In this document: piece after piece, positions 31,901-40,280 of the stretch
Position numbering within the stretch: position 1 is the first letter of the stretch
Layout of the letters: each line of letters opens with the position of its first letter
Origin: an uncultured Mycoplasmatota bacterium
GTDB lineage: Bacteria; Bacillota_I; Bacilli_A; RF39; UBA660
Assembly: GCA_900548695.1 (NCBI GenBank)
Contig: URLC01000002.1
Coordinates: forward strand, 62,001 to 126,000
Length of the DNA: 64,000 nucleotides
Direction: 5' to 3'
The notes under the pieces: model-generated
Databases searched by the model: none
What the model was told of the DNA's origin: nothing
The model's input: only the letters and a program-made list of their open reading frames with translations
Position numbers and translations under genes: made by a program

Positions 31901-33343
31901 TTAATATGATTTTCCCCAAATTACCATGTGTTTTGCTTCTTTTCCGCAACAAATACATTTATTTGATAGATGTTCTTCATTAAATGGAATACACCTTGAT
32001 CCGGCTCCTCCTGTATCTGCTTTGATTTGATTTTCACATTCTTCATCTCCACACCACATAGCTTTGATGAAACAACGTTGTTTGTTAAACTTGTTTACCA
32101 TTTCATCCATTGTGGTTGCAGTTTCAATGTGTGAATTTAAGAAATTTTCCGCTTTGTTATACATATTTGTTTGGATGTTTTCAAGAATATTTGGTAGTTC
32201 AATTTCTAAATTATCTATTGAAAGTGAAATTTTTTCTCCGTTGTCTCTTCTAACAATTATTATTTGATTATTTTCAATATCTTTAGGTCCAATTTCAATT
32301 CTACTAGGTATCCCTAACATTTCTTGTTCTGAAAATTTATATCCTGGCGTTTTTTCACTATCATCTAATTTAGCTCTTATACCAATTTTTTTCAATCTTT
32401 TTAATAATTCTGTGGCTTTTTCTAAGACTCCCTCTTTGTGTTGGGCAATTGGAATTATCATTGTTTGTGTTGGAGCAATTCTAGGTGGTAATACTAGTCC
32501 GGAATCATCACCATGTACCATTATTATTGCTCCGATAATTCTAGTTGATAATCCCCAAGATGTTTCATATGCGCTGTGTAATTGATTGTTTTTGTCTAAA
32601 TATTTGATATCGAATGAATCAGGAAATCCATTTCCAAAATAATGACTTGTACCCGATTGCAAAGCTTTACCGTCATGCATCATAGCTTCAATAGTATATG
32701 TTGCTTCTGCACCAGCAAATTTTTCACTTTCTGTTTTTCTTCCTTTTATTAGTGGAATTGATAAATCTTTTGTTACAAAGTCATAATAGATATCTAGCAT
32801 CATTTGAGTTCTTTCTTGAGCTTCTTCTGGTGTTGCATGAAGTGTGTGTCCTTCTTGCCATAAAAATTCTCTTGAACGAAGGAACGGTCTTGTCGTTTTC
32901 TCCCAACGTAAAACAGAATTCCATTGGTTCCATACTTTTGGCAAATCACGGTATGATTTTACTGTTTTTTGCCAGTGATCACAGAATAAAGTTTCTGAAG
33001 TCGGTCTAATACAGAACCGTTCTTCTAATTTTTCAAGACCACCATGTGTTACCCAAGCAACTTCTGGTGCAAACCCTTCGATATGGTCACTTTCTTTTTG
33101 AAGTAAGCTTTCTGGGATTAAAATGGGAAGATATACATTTTCCACTCCAGTTTCTTTGAATCGTTTATCAAGATTTGATTGAATATTTTCCCAAATTGCA
33201 TAACCATTCGGTAAGTAGTTTAAGCATCCTTTTACACTTGAATAGTCGCAAAGTTTTGCTTCTCTTACTACATCTGTATACCATTGAGCAAAATCAACAT
33301 CACGAGATGTAATAGATTCTACAAATTTCTTGTCGTTTGACAT
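31901..33343 (-). CDS. proS: Prolyl-tRNA synthetase, eukaryote/archaea-type
   Basis: 480 residues from the ATG at 33343, set by AAGGAGG; an in-frame ATG 20 codons earlier has no such site. Class II motifs: motif 2 RPTSETLFCDHW and SRE FLWQEGHTLHAT, motif 3 near GLSTRIIGAIIMVHGD. It lacks the editing insertion of typical bacterial ProRS and has the C-terminal zinc domain (WCGDEECE, KCICCGKEAKHMV) ending in GKSY, which define the eukaryote/archaea-type seen in many Firmicutes and Mollicutes. Monocistronic, with an AT-rich gap to the nuclease gene. Confidence 0.95.
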   Translation of the reverse strand: MSNDKKFVESITSRDVDFAQWYTDVVREAKLCDYSSVKGCLNYLPNGYAIWENIQSNLDKRFKETGVENVYLPILIPESLLQKESDHIEGFAPEVAWVTHGGLEKLEERFCIRPTSETLFCDHWQKTVKSYRDLPKVWNQWNSVLRWEKTTRPFLRSREFLWQEGHTLHATPEEAQERTQMMLDIYYDFVTKDLSIPLIKGRKTESEKFAGAEATYTIEAMMHDGKALQSGTSHYFGNGFPDSFDIKYLDKNNQLHSAYETSWGLSTRIIGAIIMVHGDDSGLVLPPRIAPTQTMIIPIAQHKEGVLEKATELLKRLKKIGIRAKLDDSEKTPGYKFSEQEMLGIPSRIEIGPKDIENNQIIIVRRDNGEKISLSIDNLEIELPNILENIQTNMYNKAENFLNSHIETATTMDEMVNKFNKQRCFIKAMWCGDEECENQIKADTGGAGSRCIPFNEEHLSNKCICCGKEAKHMVIWGKSY

Positions 33344-33436
33344 GTTTTTTCCTCCTTCTTTGTTTATGTAGTTCATTTTATCACAAACTTCTTTTATTAG
33401 CAATAATACTTTCTATATGTACAAAATTTTATAATA

Positions 33437-33464
33437 TTGTACTTTTATAAAAAAATGATATAAT
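33437..33464 (+). promoter_or_regulatory. Promoter of the ABC transporter gene
   Basis: TTGTAC (33437-33442), 16 bp, TATAAT (33459-33464); divergent from proS. Confidence 0.55.
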
Positions 33465-33490
33465 ATGGATTGTCGAATGGGGGAGTTTTT

Positions 33491-35254
33491 TTGAAATTAA
33501 CTGAAATTTTTAAACGTATTCTTAAAATGCTTGATAAAAAACAGAAAGTTTACTTTGGAATTATTGTACTTATTATGATTGTCTCTTCATATTTAAGTCA
33601 GTTAACTCCATTAGCAATTGGTAATTTGACCGATGGAGTTTTAGGAGGTAGTGAGGAAACTTTTTATCATGTGATTCCTTATTTGCTGTTTATTTTGATA
33701 GTTTGTGTTTGTAATGAATTTATTAAAGTTATTCGAAGAATTTTAGTAGAAGATACGTGTACTAGAACTGAGAAAAGGGCACGCTTTTTGGCTTTGAACG
33801 CTCTGTTGAAAGCACCGATGTCATATTTTAAAGAGAATATGGTTGGAAATATTCATGGAAAACTAAATCGTAGTTTAGAAGGAACTATTCGTTTGTTGAA
33901 ATTAATGTTTATGGATTTTGCTCCAGCTATTTTTAATAGTGTAGCGGCTATTATTGTTATTTATTCACAATTACCATTTTACTTGGCTACATTAATGATG
34001 CTTGTTATTCCTGTTGGAGTCTTAATTGTTTTTTGTCAGATTAAAACACAGAAGGGAATTCGGGTGGAGCTTTTGGAGACAAAATCAAAAATGGATGGTA
34101 ATGCGGTTGAACTGATAAACGGCATTGAAGTTATCCGTGTTTCTAATACTGCTGATGATGAGTGTAACAAATTTGATTGCCGTAGTGAGTACTTGAGAGA
34201 AAAAGAAATGAAACATCATAAAGCTATGGCAAAATATGATTGTTTAAAATTTATTAATGAGTCTGTATTTACGGTTTTAATTATTGGTGTATCTGTTTAT
34301 TTAGCCTCTATTGATGTTATTACTGTTGGTAGTATTTTAACTTCTTATTTATGTTTTACACAGTTATTAACACCGCTTAAAGAATTACATCGTATTTTGG
34401 ATGAGCTTAGTGAATCTATGGTTTTGGCTAATGAATATTTTAAAATTAGTGATATTCCTAATGACTTTTCTTATCAAGTTTTAGGTAAAAAAAATATGAT
34501 TGATAGGGATAGTAAAGTCATTTTAAAAGTAGAAAATTTGGATTTTTCTTATTCTAATGATAGGCATATGAAAAAAATTCTTGATCATTTGAATTTAGAG
34601 ATTAGAAGAGGCGAATTTGTAGGAATTGCTGGGCCAAGTGGTTGTGGTAAGTCGTCTTTTATAAAAGTAATTACAAAATTAGAAGCTGCTAAAGGAAACG
34701 TTTTTATAGATGAGTTTTCTATTTCTAAATTATCTAGAAAAAATATAGCTAATTTGATTGCTTTAGTTCCACAAGTTCCATTTTTAGTTTCTGGGACTAT
34801 TCGAGATAATATTTGTTATGGTTTAGATAGAAAAGTTAGTGATACAGAATTAGAGAAAGTTTGTGAAAAAGCCTATATTTGGGATTTTATAAAATCTTTA
34901 GATGATGGGTTTGATTCTATGATTTCTGAAGGTGGTTCTAACTTAAGTGGAGGGCAAAAACAGAGGATAGCAATTGCACGAATATTTTTAAGAAAACCAA
35001 AGATTTTAATTTTGGATGAAGCTACTAGTGCTTTGGATAATACTTCAGAAAAGCATATTCAAAAGGAAATTGAGCGATGGCAGAAAGAAGAAAATATTAC
35101 TGTTATTTCTATTGCTCATAGACTTACTACATTAAAGAATTGTGATCGTATTTTAGTTTTTAATGAAGGTAAGATAGAACAATTTGGTAAATATGATGAG
35201 CTAATTAAGATACCGGGTATCTTCAAAGATATGAACGATGGAGTATTAAAATAA
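33491..35254 (+). CDS. ABC exporter, fused membrane and ATPase domains
   Basis: 587 residues from the TTG at 33491, chosen because GGGGGAG ends five bases upstream; an in-frame TTG at 33470 is at the transcription start. A six-span type IV (ABCB-like) exporter membrane domain (about 10-310) is followed by the ATPase: Walker A GPSGCGKSS, Q-loop LVPQVPFL, signature NLSGGQKQRIAIARIFL, Walker B ILILDEATSALD and the switch His in ISIAHR. It should work as a homodimer. No accessory gene indicates the substrate, which may be a lipid, drug or peptide. Confidence 0.9.
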   Translation: MKLTEIFKRILKMLDKKQKVYFGIIVLIMIVSSYLSQLTPLAIGNLTDGVLGGSEETFYHVIPYLLFILIVCVCNEFIKVIRRILVEDTCTRTEKRARFLALNALLKAPMSYFKENMVGNIHGKLNRSLEGTIRLLKLMFMDFAPAIFNSVAAIIVIYSQLPFYLATLMMLVIPVGVLIVFCQIKTQKGIRVELLETKSKMDGNAVELINGIEVIRVSNTADDECNKFDCRSEYLREKEMKHHKAMAKYDCLKFINESVFTVLIIGVSVYLASIDVITVGSILTSYLCFTQLLTPLKELHRILDELSESMVLANEYFKISDIPNDFSYQVLGKKNMIDRDSKVILKVENLDFSYSNDRHMKKILDHLNLEIRRGEFVGIAGPSGCGKSSFIKVITKLEAAKGNVFIDEFSISKLSRKNIANLIALVPQVPFLVSGTIRDNICYGLDRKVSDTELEKVCEKAYIWDFIKSLDDGFDSMISEGGSNLSGGQKQRIAIARIFLRKPKILILDEATSALDNTSEKHIQKEIERWQKEENITVISIAHRLTTLKNCDRILVFNEGKIEQFGKYDELIKIPGIFKDMNDGVLK

Positions 35255-35299
35255 AATAATTTTATTGAGTTTATCATATACTTTTTTAGGTGATGCACT

Positions 35300-36355
35300 T
35301 TGAAGAAGTATATGATTTTTTTTATGATGATTATAATTATTTGGCCGATTTCAGTTTTGGCTGATTCTGCTAAATCTAGTGTTGTGATGGACTTAGATAG
35401 TGGTAGAGTAATGTATCAGAAAGATATGAATCAAAAACGTCTTATTGCTTCTACGACAAAAATTATGACAGCTATTGTTGCTATTGAGAATGGTGAATTA
35501 ACAAAAAAAATTAAAGTCGGAAAAGAAGTTTTATCTATGTATGGAACTAACATTTATGTAGAAGTTGGGGAAAGTATGAGGCTTAAAGACTTATTGTATG
35601 GATTATTGCTTCGTAGTGGAAATGATGCCTCTGTTGTTATTGCAAAAACGGTGGCTGGGAGTGAAGAAAAGTTTGTAAATATGATGAATGATAAGGCTAA
35701 AGAAATAGGAATGAAAAATACGATATTTAAAAATCCACATGGCTTAGATGAAAAAACAGAAAATTATTCTACTGCATATGATATGGCTAAATTATCTAAA
35801 TATGTTTATCAAAATAAAACATATCGAAATATTACTTCTACTAGTAAGTATGAAGTCTCTACCGGCAAGAAAACGTATCTTTGGTATAATAGAAATAAGC
35901 TATTGACGGATTATGAATATTGTACAGGTGGTAAGAATGGTTATACACCTAGGGCTGGAAAGACGTTAGTTTCGACAGCATCTAAAAATGGACTTAACTT
36001 GACAGCAGTTACTTTATCTGATGGTGATATTTATACTAATCATAAAAATTTATATGAAATAATTTTTTCCAAATATCAAAGATATAAAATTGTGGATAAG
36101 AATCATTTTGCTATTGATAAAGAGTTTGTTGATTATGATGTATATTTAAAAAATTCATTTTATTATCCACTTAGTAAGGATGAGCTTGATGATATTAAAA
36201 CAGTTGTTTATTTTTTTGATGATGTTACTTCAAATAAGGTTGGAAAGATAAAAGTCTATTTAGCTGAGGAAGAAATTGGTGAAGTTTTTATTTATAAGAA
36301 GGAAAAAAAGAAAGATGATGTATCTTTCTTCGAATGGTTAAAAAATTTATTTTGA
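35300..36355 (+). CDS. D-alanyl-D-alanine carboxypeptidase (S11, DacF-like)
   Basis: 351 residues, TTG start with AGGTGAT five bases upstream. A signal peptide (1-~22, ending VLADS) exports it. The penicillin-binding fold has SxxK as STTK near residue 52 and SGN in LLRSGNDAS near 113; the third motif, normally KTG, reads KNG in GGKNGYTPRAG. It trims the terminal D-Ala from peptidoglycan stem peptides. A C-terminal amphipathic end (FFEWLKNLF) can anchor it to the membrane. Its stop overlaps the convergent phosphoesterase gene by nine bases. Confidence 0.9.
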   Translation: MKKYMIFFMMIIIIWPISVLADSAKSSVVMDLDSGRVMYQKDMNQKRLIASTTKIMTAIVAIENGELTKKIKVGKEVLSMYGTNIYVEVGESMRLKDLLYGLLLRSGNDASVVIAKTVAGSEEKFVNMMNDKAKEIGMKNTIFKNPHGLDEKTENYSTAYDMAKLSKYVYQNKTYRNITSTSKYEVSTGKKTYLWYNRNKLLTDYEYCTGGKNGYTPRAGKTLVSTASKNGLNLTAVTLSDGDIYTNHKNLYEIIFSKYQRYKIVDKNHFAIDKEFVDYDVYLKNSFYYPLSKDELDDIKTVVYFFDDVTSNKVGKIKVYLAEEEIGEVFIYKKEKKKDDVSFFEWLKNLF

Positions 36356-37267
36356 TGATAATCTGAAGAAATTTATGCTTGGTCTACAGAATAAGCGAAA
36401 GCCGTTACCGTTTGTTCCAATTCCACTTGATATATATAATTTAGAATTTTCTAGTTGGTAAAACTCATTGGTATAATTTTTGGCACCATCTTTTTTGAAT
36501 ATTCCACCTATATAAGGAATACTTACTTGGCCATTGTGGGAGTGTCCAGCTAAAAATAGATCTGTTTTGTAATTTGATATAATCTCATCTACTGTGTCTG
36601 GTTCGTGTAGTAATGTGATTGTATATATATTAGAATTATGGTTTGGCTCATTAAAATATTGGTATCCTTTTTCAATGTTTATTTCTCCAGTTGTGCTACT
36701 ATTTAGTCCAATTACAAGGATTGGGTTATTGCTGTTATTGTAAATTAAATCATAACTGTTATTTAATATTGTAAAATCACTTTGGTTCATAATTGTTGTA
36801 AATTTGTCTTTATCTTCTTCTCCCATAATTGCATACTTTCCGACCGTTGAATTTAATTTTTTTAATTCTTTTATAAGTTCTTCTTGTTCTTTTGATTTTA
36901 TTTTATATCCTTTGTTTATCAAATCACCAGTAAATACTATTAAATCAGGTTTTCGTCTATTAATTTCTTTTACTATTTTTTTTATGTCTTCTATAAAAAT
37001 AGTTGAACCGTAGTGAATATCTGATATTTGAATTATTTTTAAACCGTTGAAACTGGTTGGTATTTTTTTATCTGTAATTCTTGTTTCTTTAATTGTGATT
37101 AATTTTGAAGATATATAAGTAGTGTATAGGAAAAATGTTAAACTGACAATAATTATTACGGTAATTATTTTTAATGTTGTCAAAACCATTTTTTTTCTTA
37201 TTTCTCGATTTTCTTCTTTGATAATTTCTTTTTGTTTTTGTTCGTTTCTTTCTGTTCTTGTCGTCAT
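36347..37267 (-). CDS. Membrane-anchored metallophosphoesterase (YkuE-like)
   Basis: 306 residues. A cytoplasmic charged N-terminus, one membrane helix (about 28-50), then a calcineurin-type domain: IIQISDIHYGS, VFTGDLINKG, TLLHEPDT and LFLAGHSHNGQV give the usual D-x-H, GD, H and GHxH ligands. The block normally written GNH(D/E) reads MGEEDKDKF, so the conserved Asn and His are not in place. YkuE-type proteins are linked to lipid or wall metabolism. Either the site is rearranged or activity is reduced. Confidence 0.8.
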   Translation of the reverse strand: MTTRTERNEQKQKEIIKEENREIRKKMVLTTLKIITVIIIVSLTFFLYTTYISSKLITIKETRITDKKIPTSFNGLKIIQISDIHYGSTIFIEDIKKIVKEINRRKPDLIVFTGDLINKGYKIKSKEQEELIKELKKLNSTVGKYAIMGEEDKDKFTTIMNQSDFTILNNSYDLIYNNSNNPILVIGLNSSTTGEINIEKGYQYFNEPNHNSNIYTITLLHEPDTVDEIISNYKTDLFLAGHSHNGQVSIPYIGGIFKKDGAKNYTNEFYQLENSKLYISSGIGTNGNGFRLFCRPSINFFRLSSK

Positions 37268-37400
37268 ATTATCACCATTCTTATTGTATCATAATTTTAT
37301 AAAAAGTAGGAGGAATTGTCTAGTAAAACTTGATGATTGACATCGGTTAAAATAATTAATATTTTTTTTCTTTTATGATACAATGTAATTGGTGATGAAA

Positions 37401-38783
37401 ATGAAATATGATGTTGTAATTATTGGTGCTGGCCCAGCAGGACTTTTTGCTGCTTATGAACTTATTACAAAAAATAAAAACTTAAAGATTGCGTTAATGG
37501 ATAAAGGCCAGAAAGTGAAAACTAGGTTTTGTCCGATGAATAAGAATAAGACTAAGTGTGTTAATTGTAATCCATGCCGGATTTTATCTGGTTATGGTGG
37601 CGCTGGAACTTTTTCTGATGGAAAACTAAATTTTATTCCTAAATTAGGAAAAAGTGATTTGTTCAAATATATGAGTGAGAGTGAAGCTGATAAGTTGATT
37701 GATGATACGGAAGCAATTTTTACTAAATTTGGTATGGATAGTGATGTTTTTCCAAGTAATATGGAAGAGGCTTTGGAAATTAAGAGACGAGTTGCTATCC
37801 AGGGAGCTCGTTTATTACTGATTCGACAAAAGCATTTAGGTAGTGATCATTTACCTGAATATATTGAACAGTTTAGTAATTTTTTAGAAGATCATGGTGT
37901 TGTTTTGTATGAGAATACAGATGTTTCTGATGTTGTTCGTGGGAAAGATGGATACCAAGTTTTTTTTGGTAAAGAAAGGTTGTTGACTAGAAAAGTAATA
38001 GTTGCACCTGGTAGAACGGGGGCAAAATGGGTTCAAGAATTAGCTGATAAATACCAAATCCCATACCTTTCACAAAGTATCGAAATAGGTGTAAGAGTGG
38101 AAGTTAGAAAAGAGATTTTGGAGTCAATTACTAAGGTGATTTATGATCCAACGATTTTTATTCATACAGATACTTATGGTGATGAAATACGAACTTTTTG
38201 TACAAACCCAGGTGGTTTTGTAGCAAAAGAAAATTATTATGGTTATATTTGTGTTAATGGTCATGCTTTAAAAGAGGTTAAATCTAATAATAGTAATTTT
38301 GCTTTTATTAGTAGAGTACATTTGACAGAACCAGTTACTAATACTAGACTTTATGGTGAATCTATTGCTAGGATTGCTAATGTTTTGGGTGATTCTAAAC
38401 CAATTATTCAATCTTTGAAGGATTTAAGATGTGGTCGTAGATCTACTTGGCATCGTATTAATCAAGGATTTATAGAACCCACATTAAAAGATTGTGTGGC
38501 TGGTGATTTGGCTTTAGTTTTACCACATCGTATTGTTACTAATATTTTGGAAGGTTTAGAGAAACTGGACAAGATTATTCCAGGTGTCAATAATGATGAA
38601 ACACTTCTTTATGGTCCGGAAATAAAATTTTTTAGTAATGAAATTGAAACAGATAATCATTTCAAGTTAAAGTCTGAAGATATTTATTTTGTTGGTGATG
38701 GTGCTGGAAAAGCTGGTAATATTGTTGTAGCAGCAGCTACTGGTTTAGTGGCAGCTCGAGATATTTTAGAAAGAGGTGATTAG
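37401..38783 (+). CDS. FAD-dependent dehydrogenase (COG2509 type)
   Basis: 460 residues from the ATG at 37401 (GGTGAT upstream). The Rossmann start is DVVIIGAGPAGLFAAYEL. Two Cys pairs follow at about residues 45-60 (FCPMN, CVNCNPC), then GYGGAGTFSDGKLNF; the FAD C-terminal motif is VGDGAGKAGNIVVAAATGL. This large, mostly uncharacterised family is conserved in anaerobic Firmicutes; the CxxC-x-C group may carry a redox role. It reads into the cyclophilin gene with a one-base gap. Confidence 0.85.
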   Translation: MKYDVVIIGAGPAGLFAAYELITKNKNLKIALMDKGQKVKTRFCPMNKNKTKCVNCNPCRILSGYGGAGTFSDGKLNFIPKLGKSDLFKYMSESEADKLIDDTEAIFTKFGMDSDVFPSNMEEALEIKRRVAIQGARLLLIRQKHLGSDHLPEYIEQFSNFLEDHGVVLYENTDVSDVVRGKDGYQVFFGKERLLTRKVIVAPGRTGAKWVQELADKYQIPYLSQSIEIGVRVEVRKEILESITKVIYDPTIFIHTDTYGDEIRTFCTNPGGFVAKENYYGYICVNGHALKEVKSNNSNFAFISRVHLTEPVTNTRLYGESIARIANVLGDSKPIIQSLKDLRCGRRSTWHRINQGFIEPTLKDCVAGDLALVLPHRIVTNILEGLEKLDKIIPGVNNDETLLYGPEIKFFSNEIETDNHFKLKSEDIYFVGDGAGKAGNIVVAAATGLVAARDILERGD

Positions 38784-38784
38784 T

Positions 38785-39450
38785 ATGAAAAAAATCTTGT
38801 TATTGTGTTTAATTTTTATATTTTCTTTTTGTTTAACTGGTTGTGGGATTGAAGAGGATTTGCTTGGTATTTCATATGATATAAAGAATAATGAAGTTAC
38901 TCTTAAGCAGTATAAGACAGAAAATCCTGTAGTAGCAATGTATATAGAGGGATATGGTTCTGTAGTTATGGAGTTATATCCAGAAGTTGCACCAAATACG
39001 GTTTCAAATTTTATTTCGTTGATTAAGGAGGGTTTCTATGATAATAATACATTTCATCGTTTAGTTCCTGGTTTTGTATTACAGGGTGGAGATCCTAATG
39101 GTAATGGGACAGGTGGACCTGGATATACAATCAAAGGTGAATTTTCTAATAATGGATTTGAAAATAATTTAAAACATAAAAAATGGGTTGTTTCTATGGC
39201 TCGTAGTCAAGAATATGATTCTGCTGGTAGTCAATTTTTCATTATGTTGGGTGATGCTGAATCTTTAGATGGTGATTATGCAGCTTTTGGTAAAGTGATT
39301 GATGGTAAAAAAAATATAGAAAACATTGTAAAAATGGAAGGTGTTTCTGATTCTAATAGCGGACAACTTACTCATAATTTAACAATTAAGAAAGCTTTAG
39401 TTGATTTAAAGGGAAAAGAATATGGTAATTTAGAAAAAATTGATGAATAG
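38785..39450 (+). CDS. Lipoprotein cyclophilin-type peptidyl-prolyl isomerase
   Basis: 221 residues from the ATG at 38785 (AGGTGAT upstream, within the end of the dehydrogenase gene). A lipoprotein signal peptide ends in the lipobox LTGC (Cys ~20). The cyclophilin domain has GSVVMELYPEVAPNTVSNF, DNNTFHRLVPGFVLQGGDPNGNGTGG and SAGSQFFIML, with the catalytic Arg of FHR in place. It should fold secreted proteins on the outer face of the membrane. Length and motifs are normal. Confidence 0.93.
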   Translation: MKKILLLCLIFIFSFCLTGCGIEEDLLGISYDIKNNEVTLKQYKTENPVVAMYIEGYGSVVMELYPEVAPNTVSNFISLIKEGFYDNNTFHRLVPGFVLQGGDPNGNGTGGPGYTIKGEFSNNGFENNLKHKKWVVSMARSQEYDSAGSQFFIMLGDAESLDGDYAAFGKVIDGKKNIENIVKMEGVSDSNSGQLTHNLTIKKALVDLKGKEYGNLEKIDE

Positions 39451-39542
39451 ATTTCATGCTTTAATTCTATTTTTTGTCTAGATAATTGTAAATAAGAGTA
39501 TTATGTAAATATTAAGTTTGATGAAAAATTGTTTAAAGAAGC

Positions 39543-39571
39543 TTGAAAAAGATAACTTTATTAGGTATAAT
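39543..39571 (+). promoter_or_regulatory. Promoter of the T-box-valS operon
   Basis: TTGAAA (39543-39548), 17 bp, TATAAT (39566-39571); predicted +1 near 39578, at the start of T-box stem I. Confidence 0.75.
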
Positions 39572-39577
39572 CTTTAG

Positions 39578-39798
39578 TAAATGCAATGAAGCTGAGGAGT
39601 AGAAATAGAAAGTTTTTAGAGAGGTTATGGTTGGTGAAAATAACTGATAGACTATTTTGAAGGTAGCAGGGGAGCTGAATTATTGAAACTGAGTAAGTAA
39701 TTCCGTTGGTCACGTTAAGACTTTGAGATAGAATTGTAGTAATTCTATGAACTAAGGTGGTACCACGAGTTTTCGTCCTTTGGATGAGGCTCGTTTTT
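39578..39798 (+). promoter_or_regulatory. Valine T-box riboswitch
   Basis: The T-box sequence AACTAAGGTGGTACCACG is at 39750-39767. Stem I shows the AG bulge and GGTTATGGTTGGTG apical region (about 39619-39637) and AAATAG/CTATTT under it. On the 3' side, GAA (39659-39661), one base, then GTA (39663-39665) fits the specifier position, a valine codon. TGGT in the antiterminator pairs with an acceptor end ACCA, as in tRNA-Val. The competing terminator runs from CGAGTTTTCGTCC (39766) to GGATGAGGCTCG then six T. Uncharged tRNA-Val should allow readthrough. Confidence 0.92.
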
Positions 39799-39815
39799 TA
39801 GTTAGGAGGATGTTT

Positions 39816-40259
39816 ATGAGAGGTAGTGTTGTTATTGTTCCAGATGAAAGACAAATTTTGGCAGATTCTTTTTCTGAAGACATTCCGTATGCTTTAGATC
39901 ATGCTATAGCTTATCAAGACTTTTCTGATAAGTATCATTTGGGTCTTAGTTTTAGTGATGATAGTTCACAAGCTGTTTCTTTGCACGTGGCACAGCTTGG
40001 CCATTTTTCATATAAGACAGAAGAAAATTCTAATGTAATAATTTTCTATTTACCTGAGGTTATTACTGAGCGTCAAATGAGATATTTTGATGAGCATTTT
40101 ATAGATTTTATGAAATATGATTTAATAGGAGCATTTAGTTTAGATAGTGATGAGCATGAATCTATTCAAAAGCTTCATGGGTTAGCTGAGATAAGAAAGG
40201 TTATGAGAGATAAGAATCGACGGTTTAGTCAAGATAATGGTAAAGATAATAGATTATAA
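39816..40259 (+). CDS. Unrecognised protein between T-box and valS
   Basis: 147 residues from the ATG at 39816 (TTAGGAGGA six bases upstream; an ATG six bases earlier touches that site). No membrane span. It has SVVIVPDERQILADSFSEDI, a Phe/Tyr-rich middle and a charged C-terminal end. The second half, EVITERQMRYFDEHFIDFMKYDL, could be a helical pair. It is the first gene read under T-box control and ends 21 bases before valS with no terminator between. No function known; proximity suggests a link with valine supply or with ValRS. Confidence 0.65.
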   Translation: MRGSVVIVPDERQILADSFSEDIPYALDHAIAYQDFSDKYHLGLSFSDDSSQAVSLHVAQLGHFSYKTEENSNVIIFYLPEVITERQMRYFDEHFIDFMKYDLIGAFSLDSDEHESIQKLHGLAEIRKVMRDKNRRFSQDNGKDNRL

Positions 40260-40280
40260 ATTAGAAAGAATGGTGATATG

